From Pseudomonas viridiflava (GTDB lineage Bacteria > Pseudomonadota > Gammaproteobacteria > Pseudomonadales > Pseudomonadaceae): 47,200 nucleotides of DNA. This document shows, piece by piece, positions 34,462 through 41,772 of this stretch. The DNA is taken from NCBI RefSeq assembly GCF_900580675.1, contig NZ_UTBG01000178.1, forward strand, positions 1-47,200, written 5' to 3'. Made by a program: the position numbers and the translations under genes. Each line of letters opens with the position of its first letter. Position 1 is the stretch's first letter. The notes below the pieces were generated by a model. That model made no database searches. It saw only the letters and a list, made by a program, of their open reading frames with translations, and was not told the DNA's origin.

Positions 34462-35403
34462 TCAGGCGAGGTCAATACGCGTCCACACACCCAGGTACGA
34501 CACTACCTGCAACGGCAGCACATCCTGGAGCGCGGCCAGGGCCTGGCGGCTGTCATTCAGGCTGAACACTCCGGAAATGCGCAGCGCGGCGGCCCGCGTC
34601 GACACTTGCAACAGCCCGGTGTGATAGGGCCTGAGGTGCTCGATCACCTGCCCGAGAGTTTGGTCATGCACTTCGAGCAAGCCCTTGGCCCAGGCGCGCT
34701 CATCGATATAGCGCCCGGCAATCGGTTGCCAGGCGTGCCCGTCGAAGGTCAAACCCTCGCCACTGGCGAGCCGCTGCCGGGTGCCGGTACTGCGCAATTC
34801 CAGCTCCCCCTCCAGGGCCCACAACTGCGCCGTGCCCGTTTGCACGCTGAGCATGCAGCGCCCGCTCATCAGCCGCGCCTCGCCCCACGGGCACTGCAAC
34901 ACAAAGGCGCGTGCCGGATCGTTGAGCACCTGCGCGAGCACCGCGCCGCGCAATAGCTGCACAGTGCGTTGCGTGGCGCTGAAATCCAGGTCCACCGCGC
35001 TTTGGGCATTCAGCAGCAGCGAGGAACCATCCTCCAGCGCGAACCGCTGCCGCTCGGCGGTGGCGGTGCGTAAATCTGCGCCCCAACGCGTATGCAACGG
35101 GCCGCCGCGCAAGGTCAGCAGCGGCGTGCCCACCGCCACGGCGCCGACGGCCAGCGCGCCACGCAACAGGCGACGACGGCTTAGGTTGACGCTATTGAGT
35201 GCCTGGCGCGAGCCCTGTTGCCGCGCCAGCGGCAGCAGCGTGCGGTCCAACTGATGGGTGAGGGTGTGCCAGGCGTCCTGGTGACTGGGATCGGCGCTCA
35301 ACCACTGCTCGAACTGCGCCTGGGACAGCCCATCGAAAGCGCCCGAGCCCCGCCGCGCATACCACTCGATGGCCTGTGCCACTGCTGTCGGCAACGTGCT
35401 CAC
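34462..35403 (-). CDS. FecR-family sigma regulator (set 2)
   Basis: 313 aa. Starts at GTG 35403, which overlaps the stop of the FecI-type gene (GTGA). The cytoplasmic N-terminal part is IEWYARRGSGAFDGLSQAQF and EQWLSADPSHQDAWHTL. A short hydrophobic segment RRRLLRGALAVGAVAVGTPL near 72-91 spans the membrane. The periplasmic FecR region contains TATAERQRFALEDGSSLLLN, FVLQCPWGEARLMSGRCM and LEGELELR. The DUF4974-like C-terminus ends YLGVWTRIDLA. It should relay occupancy of the set 2 receptor to its sigma factor. Confidence 0.9.
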   Translation of the reverse strand: MSTLPTAVAQAIEWYARRGSGAFDGLSQAQFEQWLSADPSHQDAWHTLTHQLDRTLLPLARQQGSRQALNSVNLSRRRLLRGALAVGAVAVGTPLLTLRGGPLHTRWGADLRTATAERQRFALEDGSSLLLNAQSAVDLDFSATQRTVQLLRGAVLAQVLNDPARAFVLQCPWGEARLMSGRCMLSVQTGTAQLWALEGELELRSTGTRQRLASGEGLTFDGHAWQPIAGRYIDERAWAKGLLEVHDQTLGQVIEHLRPYHTGLLQVSTRAAALRISGVFSLNDSRQALAALQDVLPLQVVSYLGVWTRIDLA

Positions 35404-35918
35404 GGTTTGGCCCGGTAGCAGGCCGTCAGGCCCTGCACCACATAGTGGTGCACCCGCGTGACCGACACGCCCAGCTCCTGTGCAATACAGGCATAGGTGC
35501 GGCCATCGAGCTGGCTGTACAGGAACGCCGCGCGGGCTTTGGAGGACAGCGCGTCGAGCAGGCGGTCAACCTCCATCAACGCTTCAATTACCAGCCAGTG
35601 CTCCTGAGGCGAGGGCGCCACGGCTTCGGGCAAACTGGCCAGCACCTCAAGGTAGGCGCGCTCGATGTCATTGCGCCGCCAGCGCGCGAAGATCAGGCGC
35701 TTGCCGATGGTGCTCAACAAAGCGCGGGGTTCGCGGATCGCGTGCGGGTCGGGCATGGCCACCACCTGGGCGAAGGTTTCCGCTGCCAGGTCAGCCGCGT
35801 CTTCACGACACCCCAGGCGCACGCGCAGACGCTCCAGCAACCAGTGGTGATGGTCACCAAACAGACGGTGCAGGACTGCGTTGCGCGAGGGCGAGCAGGA
35901 AGGAGGACTGAGCAACAC
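35400..35918 (-). CDS. FecI-family ECF sigma factor (set 2)
   Basis: 172 aa from GTG 35918 (TTG 35915 is equally possible). The sigma2 region is NAVLHRLFGDHHHWLLERLR and CREDAADLAAETFAQVV; the sigma4 region is LLDALSSKARAAFLYSQLDG followed by the HTH TYACIAQELGVSVTRVHHY. An upstream in-frame ATG (35954) was not used because it lies inside a Fur box, so the transcript should begin downstream of it. The gene is coupled to the FecR-type gene and should transcribe the set 2 receptor gene when its siderophore is bound. Confidence 0.88.
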   Translation of the reverse strand: MLLSPPSCSPSRNAVLHRLFGDHHHWLLERLRVRLGCREDAADLAAETFAQVVAMPDPHAIREPRALLSTIGKRLIFARWRRNDIERAYLEVLASLPEAVAPSPQEHWLVIEALMEVDRLLDALSSKARAAFLYSQLDGRTYACIAQELGVSVTRVHHYVVQGLTACYRAKP

Positions 35919-35936
35919 GGACGACGCCACCTGGTG

Positions 35937-35955
35937 AATGACAATGATTCTCAAT
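35937..35955. promoter_or_regulatory. Fur box upstream of the set 2 FecI gene
   Basis: AATGACAATGATTCTCAAT matches the Fur box form AATGAGAATGATTATCATT at 16 of 19 positions. It lies directly before the probable start of the ECF sigma gene, where Fur repression under iron sufficiency is established for this family. It also overlaps an apparent ATG that should therefore not be used as the start. Confidence 0.8.
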
Positions 35956-36055
35956 GGTGGCGTTATTGAAAATATATTGCAAGATCTTACGTCGTTGCCG
36001 GACGCGCTGGATCGGTTAAAGTCGGCGCTTCAGGAAGAAACTTCAGGTAACAAAC

Positions 36056-37270
36056 ATGATGCGGTGGTTGCAGCAATCCGTCTTGAGCGTGCTGGTGCTG
36101 ATGTCTGCCGGCCTGTTTATCACCGCCCAGGCCGACACGTCGCCCATCGGCGTGGCCCTCGACCAGCGGGTGATCGACCTCACCAACACTCTCGACGCCG
36201 ACACCACCACCCGCCTCAAAGAGCAGCTCGCCGCGCTGGAGCAGCGCAAAGGCTCGCAGGTGGCGGTATTGCTGGTGCCCAGCACCGGCGGTGTTGGCAT
36301 CGAGGACTACGCCAACCAACTGTTCCGCGCCTGGAAGCTGGGGCGCAAGGACGTCAACGACGGTATCCTGCTGGTGGTGGCCAAGGACGACCGCAAGGTG
36401 CGTATCGAAGTCGGCTACGGGCTCGAAGGCACCGTTACCGACCTGCTGGCCCATCGCATCATCGAAGAACACATCACCCCCGCGTTTCGCCAGGGCGACT
36501 ATGCCGGTGGCGTGGCCCAGGGCGTGACTGACCTGGTGGTGCTGGTGGACGGCGGCGACTTGCCCAAAGTCGCCGGCCCCGGTATCAACCCCCAGGCGAT
36601 TGCGGTGTTGCTGGCGTTTATCGTCGGTGGCATCGGCGGTGTGCTGATGGCCGCCGGCAAGCTGCCCTGGCGCCGCGCATTGCTTGCGGCCGTGGTGGCC
36701 ACGGTGCTGCTGGCGATTTTTGGTGGCGGCCGCGACTGGCCAATCTACCTGCTGCTGTTGCCACTGACCCTGCTGATCGGCGGCGCGACCTTCGGCGCCC
36801 TGTGGCTGGCGCGCACGGTGTTCTACTGCGTGATCGGGTTGCTCGTCTACATTGCCGGGTTGCTGGTGGCGGACCACTATGTTGACGTCAACTTTATCCA
36901 TTGGCTGGCCATCCCGCTGGGTGCACTGGCGGTGCTCGGCGCCTACCTGGTGCTGTGGGTCGTCATGAAAGCCGCGTGGAAACGCAGCCAGACCGGTTTT
37001 ATCGTGCGCCTGTGCGCAGCGGCGGTCGTGTACCTGGCGGCCGGCTTTATTGCCGACGCGGGCCGTGAAGGCTGGTTGCTGGCGTTTCCGATCGCCTCGT
37101 TTGTGGCGCTGTTCATCTTTGGCAAGACGGCTGGCGGGGCCGGGTCTGGGTCGGGTGGGGGTTCTTCACGCTCGAGTTCCAGCAGTTCCAGTTCCAGCTC
37201 AAGTTCCAGCAGCCGTTCTTCCGGTGGCGGCGGCTCCAGCGGCGGCGGCGGGGCGTCGGGCAGTTGGTAG
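36056..37270 (+). CDS. TPM-domain membrane protein with poly-Ser/Gly tail (YgcG-like)
   Basis: 404 aa. Signal peptide MMRWLQQSVLSVLVLMSAGL ending TAQA-DTS. The TPM domain (about 30-165) contains VIDLTNTLDADTTTRLKEQL, EDYANQLFRAWKLGRKDVND and GILLVVAKDDRKVRIEVGYG. About six hydrophobic helices follow between 185 and 365. The C-terminus is low complexity: a Ser/Arg run (about 372-390), then Gly/Ser ending ASGSW. TPM proteins have been linked to photosystem repair in plants and to membrane processes in bacteria; the bacterial role is not clear. The Ser/Gly tail is common in the family. Monocistronic by context. Confidence 0.82.
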   Translation: MMRWLQQSVLSVLVLMSAGLFITAQADTSPIGVALDQRVIDLTNTLDADTTTRLKEQLAALEQRKGSQVAVLLVPSTGGVGIEDYANQLFRAWKLGRKDVNDGILLVVAKDDRKVRIEVGYGLEGTVTDLLAHRIIEEHITPAFRQGDYAGGVAQGVTDLVVLVDGGDLPKVAGPGINPQAIAVLLAFIVGGIGGVLMAAGKLPWRRALLAAVVATVLLAIFGGGRDWPIYLLLLPLTLLIGGATFGALWLARTVFYCVIGLLVYIAGLLVADHYVDVNFIHWLAIPLGALAVLGAYLVLWVVMKAAWKRSQTGFIVRLCAAAVVYLAAGFIADAGREGWLLAFPIASFVALFIFGKTAGGAGSGSGGGSSRSSSSSSSSSSSSSSRSSGGGGSSGGGGASGSW

Positions 37271-37356
37271 TGCGGTAACTCAACAGTGGCAATCGGTTCT
37301 AGAAATCCGCGATCATGTCGATACGAACGCATCGCCCACAAGGACCGTTACCCCCG

Positions 37357-37914
37357 ATGAAACTGCTGAAACTCGCCGCCGTATTGACCCTGCCACTGCT
37401 CGGTGCCTGCTCCGACTACCACTACAAGAACTACCAGGGCGACTGGGCCCCGGAAAAACTGCACCCCGTCGACCTCTCCAACAACGCACCGGATGCCGTG
37501 CTGGTGTACTTCGACACCTGGCGCGAGCGCGAACTGGGCGTGCCGTTTCACCGCCTGGCACTGGCGTTTGAAGTCGACGGCGTGCCGCTGCCCGGCGCGG
37601 GTCGTCACTCGATTCTCAACGTGACCGGCGAACAAGCCCTCAAGCTCGCACCGGGCAAACATTCGTTGCGCTGGTGCAACGTGTCGATGAACGCCCTGGG
37701 CACCGGCGGCGCGTTCTGCGACGAAGGCGCCGACGACGTCGACTTCAAGGCCGGCAGACGCTACCTGGTGACCTATCGCCTGACCGCCAGCACCCGCGGC
37801 GTGGGGCCGAACTACAGCACCCCATACCGCACGTTCTCCAGCATCAAGGACATTGATTCCCAGGAGGTCATCTACCCACCTGCCGGCACCGGCTCATTGA
37901 TCTCCAATGATTGA
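37357..37914 (+). CDS. Putative lipoprotein, function unknown
   Basis: 185 aa. ATG 37357 gives MKLLKLAAVLTLPLLGACSD with lipobox LGAC and anchored Cys18. The mature part has YQGDWAPEKLHPVDLSNNAP, FHRLALAFEVDGVPLPGAGR, LNVTGEQALKLAPGKHSLRW and FKAGRRYLVTYRLTAS, a beta-rich pattern that may bind a small ligand or envelope component. No named family recognised. It follows the TPM gene by 86 bases and could be read through from it. Confidence 0.72.
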   Translation: MKLLKLAAVLTLPLLGACSDYHYKNYQGDWAPEKLHPVDLSNNAPDAVLVYFDTWRERELGVPFHRLALAFEVDGVPLPGAGRHSILNVTGEQALKLAPGKHSLRWCNVSMNALGTGGAFCDEGADDVDFKAGRRYLVTYRLTASTRGVGPNYSTPYRTFSSIKDIDSQEVIYPPAGTGSLISND

Positions 37915-37941
37915 AGGCCAAGCCATTGCATGGCCTGAACG

Positions 37942-38367
37942 TTACAGCCGCTTGGACAGAAACACGCGGGTGCTGCCCGCAGGCTCGCACGGCACCTCGC
38001 CAAAGCGCACCCACCCATGCTTCTCGTAAAACCCCGGCGCCTGAAAGCTCAGCGTATACAGCACCGCATTCGCACAGCCCCGGCGCCGCGCTTCGTCTTC
38101 GAAGGCTTGCAGCAACTGGCTGCCTAGGCCTGCGCCGCGCAGGGAGTCTGGCAAGTGGAACAGGTCGAGAAAGGCCATGCCCAAGGTGGTCTTGCCGGTG
38201 ATGCCGCCGAGGATCTGTTGGGTGTGCGGGTCCCTGATCAACACCGTCAGCGGCTGGCGGTCGTTGTAGCCGGTGACGGCCTGGTTGAACGCGGCGAGGC
38301 CGTTGCCGAGGATGCGCTCGGCGTCAGGGTTGGGTTGGTCGCTGATTTCAATCTGCGGCGCCGTCAT
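37942..38367 (-). CDS. GNAT acetyltransferase 1
   Basis: 141 aa. The acetyl-CoA loop is visible as LPDSLRGAGLGSQLLQAFED (V/I-x-x-x-x-R-G-x-G-x-G/A pattern), and the C-terminal GNAT part is LSFQAPGFYEKHGWVRFGE. Its ATG shares the A of the stop codon of the upstream gene (TGATG at 38369-38365), so the two are translationally coupled. The substrate of this GCN5-related transferase is unknown. Confidence 0.82.
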   Translation of the reverse strand: MTAPQIEISDQPNPDAERILGNGLAAFNQAVTGYNDRQPLTVLIRDPHTQQILGGITGKTTLGMAFLDLFHLPDSLRGAGLGSQLLQAFEDEARRRGCANAVLYTLSFQAPGFYEKHGWVRFGEVPCEPAGSTRVFLSKRL

Positions 38368-38861
38368 CACGCGAGCACCATCACCATCTCATGCCACGCC
38401 ATCCCGCCATGATCCGAAGGCGAAGGCTGCACATAGGAATAGCCCATGCGCGTGTACAACGGCACATGCTGCTCCTTGCACATCAAATGAATCGTCTGCT
38501 TGCCCAGCCCACGCATGCGCTGGACAAACTCAGTCATCAACAGCCTGGAATACCCGTTGCCCTGATGCGCCGGGTCGACCACCACCGACATAATCACCAC
38601 ATTCGGCGCCTCGGCCGAATGCCCCACCAATTCCTTGAACGCCTCGTCCGACATCACCACCTGATGCGCGCAACCACAGTTGATAAACCCCAGCACCTCG
38701 GCACCAGATTCCAGAATCAAAAACCCTTGCGGATATTGCGCAATCCGCGTGGCGATCTTCTCCAGCGTCGCGGCTTCGTCGCCCTCGTAGGCGCTGATTT
38801 CGATTTCAAAGCAACGCGAAGCATCGGTGGGGCGGGCGTTGCGGAAAGTGAGGGCAGGCAT
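38367..38861 (-). CDS. GNAT acetyltransferase 2
   Basis: 164 aa from ATG 38861, chosen over ATG 38867 because AGGAA lies six bases upstream of it but directly against the first. The N-terminal part is TFRNARPTDASRCFEIEISA; the acetyl-CoA loop reads VVVDPAHQGNGYSRLLMTEF, and the C-terminal part is EQHVPLYTRMGYSYVQPSPS. The general shape resembles arylalkylamine-type N-acetyltransferases. It is the first gene of the pair with GNAT 1. The substrate is unknown. Confidence 0.83.
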   Translation of the reverse strand: MPALTFRNARPTDASRCFEIEISAYEGDEAATLEKIATRIAQYPQGFLILESGAEVLGFINCGCAHQVVMSDEAFKELVGHSAEAPNVVIMSVVVDPAHQGNGYSRLLMTEFVQRMRGLGKQTIHLMCKEQHVPLYTRMGYSYVQPSPSDHGGMAWHEMVMVLA

Positions 38862-38950
38862 GGGCATTTCCTGGGGCGTTAAGCGAAAGGCTCCATGATA
38901 GACAAACCTCTAACCCGAGCAACACAAATCCCCTATGGCAGCCTGCCTTC

Positions 38951-39085
38951 TGTGGCGAGCAGGCTTGCCCTGCGTTGGGCTGCGAAGCAGCCCCAAAACC
39001 AGCAACAGAGAAATTCCTGGCACACCGCGTTCATCTTCAATAGGGCCGCTACGCAGCCCAGCGCAGGGCAAGCTTGCTCGCCACA
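38951..39085. repeat. REPIN-like inverted repeat (GGCGAGC type)
   Basis: Arms tgtggcgagcaggcttgccc and gggcaagcttgctcgccaca, with inner arms gcgttgggctgcgaagcagcc and gggccgctacgcagcccagcgc. Same type as the copy at 807-940. It lies between the two divergent GNAT pairs. Confidence 0.8.
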
Positions 39086-39374
39086 ACAGCCCCCTTCCAC
39101 AACAAAAAAGTATTCAGCCAGGCATTCCAAAAACCAGAAAACCCGCAAAAGCGGATTTCCTCAACACTCAAATGCATTGAGGTTTACCAGCTAGATTGCG
39201 CTCATGACTGGAAGCCCCCCCAAAGCTGCCGCTTATGGAGGGCAGGAGTCGGCCAGAAGCTGTCTCCCCGAAAACTAATGCTGAGCGGTCACTCGTCAGA
39301 GATCCTCCAGATCGTGAATGTTTACATCAAAAAAATATGCCAACCTGCCCGCCCCATCACACCAGGCCACGCCC
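39086..39374. other. Unassigned intergenic stretch
   Basis: About 290 bases between the REPIN and GNAT 3. I see no supported gene, no clear terminator and no known RNA. The part around 39195-39310 (tgactggaagcccccc ... agcggtcactcgtcag) looks like relic sequence but cannot be assigned. A promoter for GNAT 3 is expected toward the right end, where the sequence is AT-richer (39315-39345). Confidence 0.4.
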
Positions 39375-39809
39375 ATGCCCACCCTCCGCACCATGACCCC
39401 AGCCGACTACGACGCCGTCCTCGCCCTGATGCAAAACACCCCCGGCATCTCACTGCGCGACGCCGACTCCCGCGAGGCTATCGAGCGCTACCTGGTGCGC
39501 AACCCTGGGCTGAGTTTTGTCGCTGAAACCGAAGGCCGGTTGATCGCCTGCGTGATGTGCGGCCATGATGGGCGACGCGGTTACTTGCAACACTTGCTGG
39601 TGCTGCCGGCCTATCGCCGTCAGGGCATTGCGCAGGCAATGGTCGAACGTTGCCTGGCTGCTTTGGAGCAACTGGGCATCCACAAATGCCACCTCGACGT
39701 GTTCAAGAGCAACATCAGCGCGGCTCAGTACTGGCAAGGCCAGGGCTGGACGCTACGAACGGATATCGACCGTTATTCATTCACCCGAACGGGCAATGAA
39801 AACGCATGA
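39375..39809 (+). CDS. GNAT acetyltransferase 3
   Basis: 144 aa. ATG 39375 begins MPTLRTMTPADYDAVLALMQ. The acetyl-CoA loop is LLVLPAYRRQGIAQAMVERC, and the C-terminal part is KSNISAAQYWQGQGWTLRTD. The DLDVFKSNISA-type end recalls single-domain amino-group acetyltransferases. It is followed by GNAT 4 after 10 bases, so the two probably form an operon. The substrate is unknown. Confidence 0.84.
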   Translation: MPTLRTMTPADYDAVLALMQNTPGISLRDADSREAIERYLVRNPGLSFVAETEGRLIACVMCGHDGRRGYLQHLLVLPAYRRQGIAQAMVERCLAALEQLGIHKCHLDVFKSNISAAQYWQGQGWTLRTDIDRYSFTRTGNENA

Positions 39810-39819
39810 AAGGAAAACT

Positions 39820-40323
39820 ATGCTCGAGATCAAACGGGCCACGCCGCACGACGCCGACAGCGCTTTTGAGATCCGCCGCGAAGCCATTCGCAGCCAATGC
39901 ATCGGTGCCTACACGGCTGAGCAAATGGCACTCTGGACCCGTGGCAGTGCGAGCGATGGCTACGGCACGTTGATGGAAAAACGGTTTTACCTGGGTTGGG
40001 TGGCAGGTGAACCGGTCGCCACCGGCATGCTCGACCTTGACAACAACAATGAAGTGGGCGCGCTGTTCGTGTTGCCGGGCCACACCGGGCGCGGGTATGG
40101 CAAGGCGATGCTGGACCACCTTGAAAACGTCGCCCGGGAGTTGGCGATTGAAGAGGTGGTGCTGGATTCGACATTGAATGCGGCGAGTTTTTATCGCGCG
40201 TGCGGATACGTGGGAGATGAGCAAGCGATTTACCGCTCGCCGTCGGGGTTGGTGCTGGCGTGTATCCCAATGACGAAACAGATCTATCCGCTCCGCCCGT
40301 CACCCACAAAGCCAGGTGAATAA
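39820..40323 (+). CDS. GNAT acetyltransferase 4
   Basis: 167 aa. ATG 39820 is preceded by AGGAAA at 3-base spacing from its end, and the homology starts with MLEIKRATPHDADSAFEIRR. The acetyl-CoA loop is LFVLPGHTGRGYGKAMLDHL; the C-terminal part is TLNAASFYRACGYVGDEQAI. It lies 10 bases after GNAT 3. The substrate is unknown. Confidence 0.85.
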   Translation: MLEIKRATPHDADSAFEIRREAIRSQCIGAYTAEQMALWTRGSASDGYGTLMEKRFYLGWVAGEPVATGMLDLDNNNEVGALFVLPGHTGRGYGKAMLDHLENVARELAIEEVVLDSTLNAASFYRACGYVGDEQAIYRSPSGLVLACIPMTKQIYPLRPSPTKPGE

Positions 40324-40391
40324 CTGCCGATGTTATAGTCCCGGCGCTTTTTTTAGTTTTGATCGCGCCGGGAGGCACCAGGAGAATCCGC

Positions 40392-40868
40392 ATGAACCTC
40401 TACACCGCAGGCTATGAAGGTTTATCTATTGACGCATTTATCGCACGGCTCAAACAGGCCGGGATCGATAAGGTGCTCGATGTGCGTGAATACCCCCTGT
40501 CGCGTAAAAAGGGCTTTTCCAAAAACGCCTTTGCGCAATGCCTGGCCGCTGAAGGTATCGCCTATGAACATAGTCGACCGCTCGGCTGCCCGAAGCCCAT
40601 ACGCAAACAGTACAAGGAAGACGGTAATTGGGCGACCTATGCACGCGAGTTCAGGGCTTACATCCGTACTCAAGGCGCGGTGTTGAACGAACTGGTCAGC
40701 AGTGCGGCCGAGCAGCGGATCTGCATGGTCTGCTATGAGGCTGACGCGGATTTTTGCCATCGCAGTCTGATCGCTGAAGCCGCGCAGGAAGTGAAAGCTA
40801 CACTCGAAACTCAGCATCTGCCCGTCAAAACAACCCTAATTGTAGATGGGCTTCGTTCTGTCGCTTAG
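40392..40868 (+). CDS. DUF488 family protein
   Basis: 158 aa. The family pattern is complete: MNLYTAGYEGLSIDAFIARL, KVLDVREYPLSRKKGFSKNA (29-48), YEHSRPLGCPKPIRKQYKED and the C-terminal CMVCYEADADFCHRSLIAEA with C114, C122, H123 and R124. The conserved Arg-Glu and Cys-His-Arg residues suggest an enzyme active site, but no function is established. AGGAG precedes the ATG. G+C over the first 60 bases is only about 47 %, well below neighbours, which suggests transfer. The 5' leader holds the inverted repeat CCCGGCGC/GCGCCGGG (40340-40347, 40365-40372). It is convergent with the next gene and their ends overlap by 44 bases. Confidence 0.85.
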   Translation: MNLYTAGYEGLSIDAFIARLKQAGIDKVLDVREYPLSRKKGFSKNAFAQCLAAEGIAYEHSRPLGCPKPIRKQYKEDGNWATYAREFRAYIRTQGAVLNELVSSAAEQRICMVCYEADADFCHRSLIAEAAQEVKATLETQHLPVKTTLIVDGLRSVA

Positions 40869-41655
40869 GTGGGTAAATCAGGCTTACGATCAGCCACTGG
40901 CCTGGAAAGCGATGGATCGTGCCCATCAATAGCATAAGGTCCTTGGCGGGTAGCTCGGTTTCGAGCTTGTGCCGAAAGGGCGCTTCCCAACCTTTTGCGC
41001 CGTGTTTGCGAAACACATTTCTGTAGAGCTGGCCGGCTTCCCAATCGACGATTTTGTGGGTGTGGGTTTTCAGCTCTCCGTCGACCAGGCATTCATAGAC
41101 GTAGTGAAAGTCAAAGGGCACTTTTTCCAGGCGCTTGATGCTGGCGTGCTCCTGTTCTTCGAACAGGCTGGGCTGGCGTTGCATTGCTTGCAGCTTCTCA
41201 ATTTCCTGTGGTGTCCATTCTGTTGAAGCTGATTTCTGGATGCGCAACGCAGTGATGCTTGCAGGCCTGACAAGGCCCAGTGTCACGTTGTGTTGGACTC
41301 TGGCTTTTTCCAGCGCGTCGAAACTTTCGTAAGTCGTCAGCTTGTCCAGCAATACCCTTCGTTGGTGCCAGTCTCCTGCGGGCAGTGTTGTGCCCACGCG
41401 AATACTGTCTACGCCAATCTTATGGCTCTCGGGCCTTCGGTCTGCCGTGCTTCGTTCGATGAACGCTTCAATCCATTGCCACTTGGCAAACTGTTGGTCG
41501 CCTGTGACCAGCCGAAACGGCACCGGATAAAGCCGTATTAGATTGCCGTCTTCGTCCATACCGGCAACACATGAGGTTTCAGCATATTTGGCACTGGGAG
41601 AAGGGTAGGTCTTACCTAAAATCAGGATTCGAACTTTGCGTTTCATGCGCGTCAT
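40825..41655 (-). CDS. Conserved hypothetical protein, DUF488 neighbour
   Basis: 276 aa from ATG 41655 (ATG 41646 is an alternative). The conserved-looking N-terminus reads KVRILILGKTYPSPSAKYAE, followed by CVAGMDEDGNLIRLYPVPFR and FAKWQWIEAFIERSTADRRP. A helical middle (EWTPQEIEKLQAMQRQPSLF) and FDFHYVYECLVDGELKTHTH, IVDWEAGQLYRN follow, ending NEAHLQLGLF. There is no signal peptide or membrane segment. I cannot name the family. G+C is low like DUF488, and the two genes lie tail to tail with a 44-base overlap, so they probably arrived and work together. A nucleic-acid role is possible but unproven. Confidence 0.72.
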   Translation of the reverse strand: MTRMKRKVRILILGKTYPSPSAKYAETSCVAGMDEDGNLIRLYPVPFRLVTGDQQFAKWQWIEAFIERSTADRRPESHKIGVDSIRVGTTLPAGDWHQRRVLLDKLTTYESFDALEKARVQHNVTLGLVRPASITALRIQKSASTEWTPQEIEKLQAMQRQPSLFEEQEHASIKRLEKVPFDFHYVYECLVDGELKTHTHKIVDWEAGQLYRNVFRKHGAKGWEAPFRHKLETELPAKDLMLLMGTIHRFPGQWLIVSLIYPPKRQNEAHLQLGLF

Positions 41656-41772
41656 ATCCAAAAGTCTTTCCTGAACTGTATCCAGACATCGGAAAGCTGC
41701 CAGACAGACTTGTAACAGCACATGCGCGAAACAGTTCGAACCCTGAGCGCCTTCTCGAGCAGAGTGGATCTA

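Noticed and set aside
37140..37270. Frameshift or assembly error at the Ser/Gly tail of the TPM protein
   Set aside because: Ser/Gly-rich tails are usual in this family and the frame stays open to a proper stop.
40825..41721. Start of the DUF488 neighbour at 41721
   Set aside because: The first 22 residues look unrelated to the conserved start KVRILILGKTYP; ATG 41655 or 41646 fits better.
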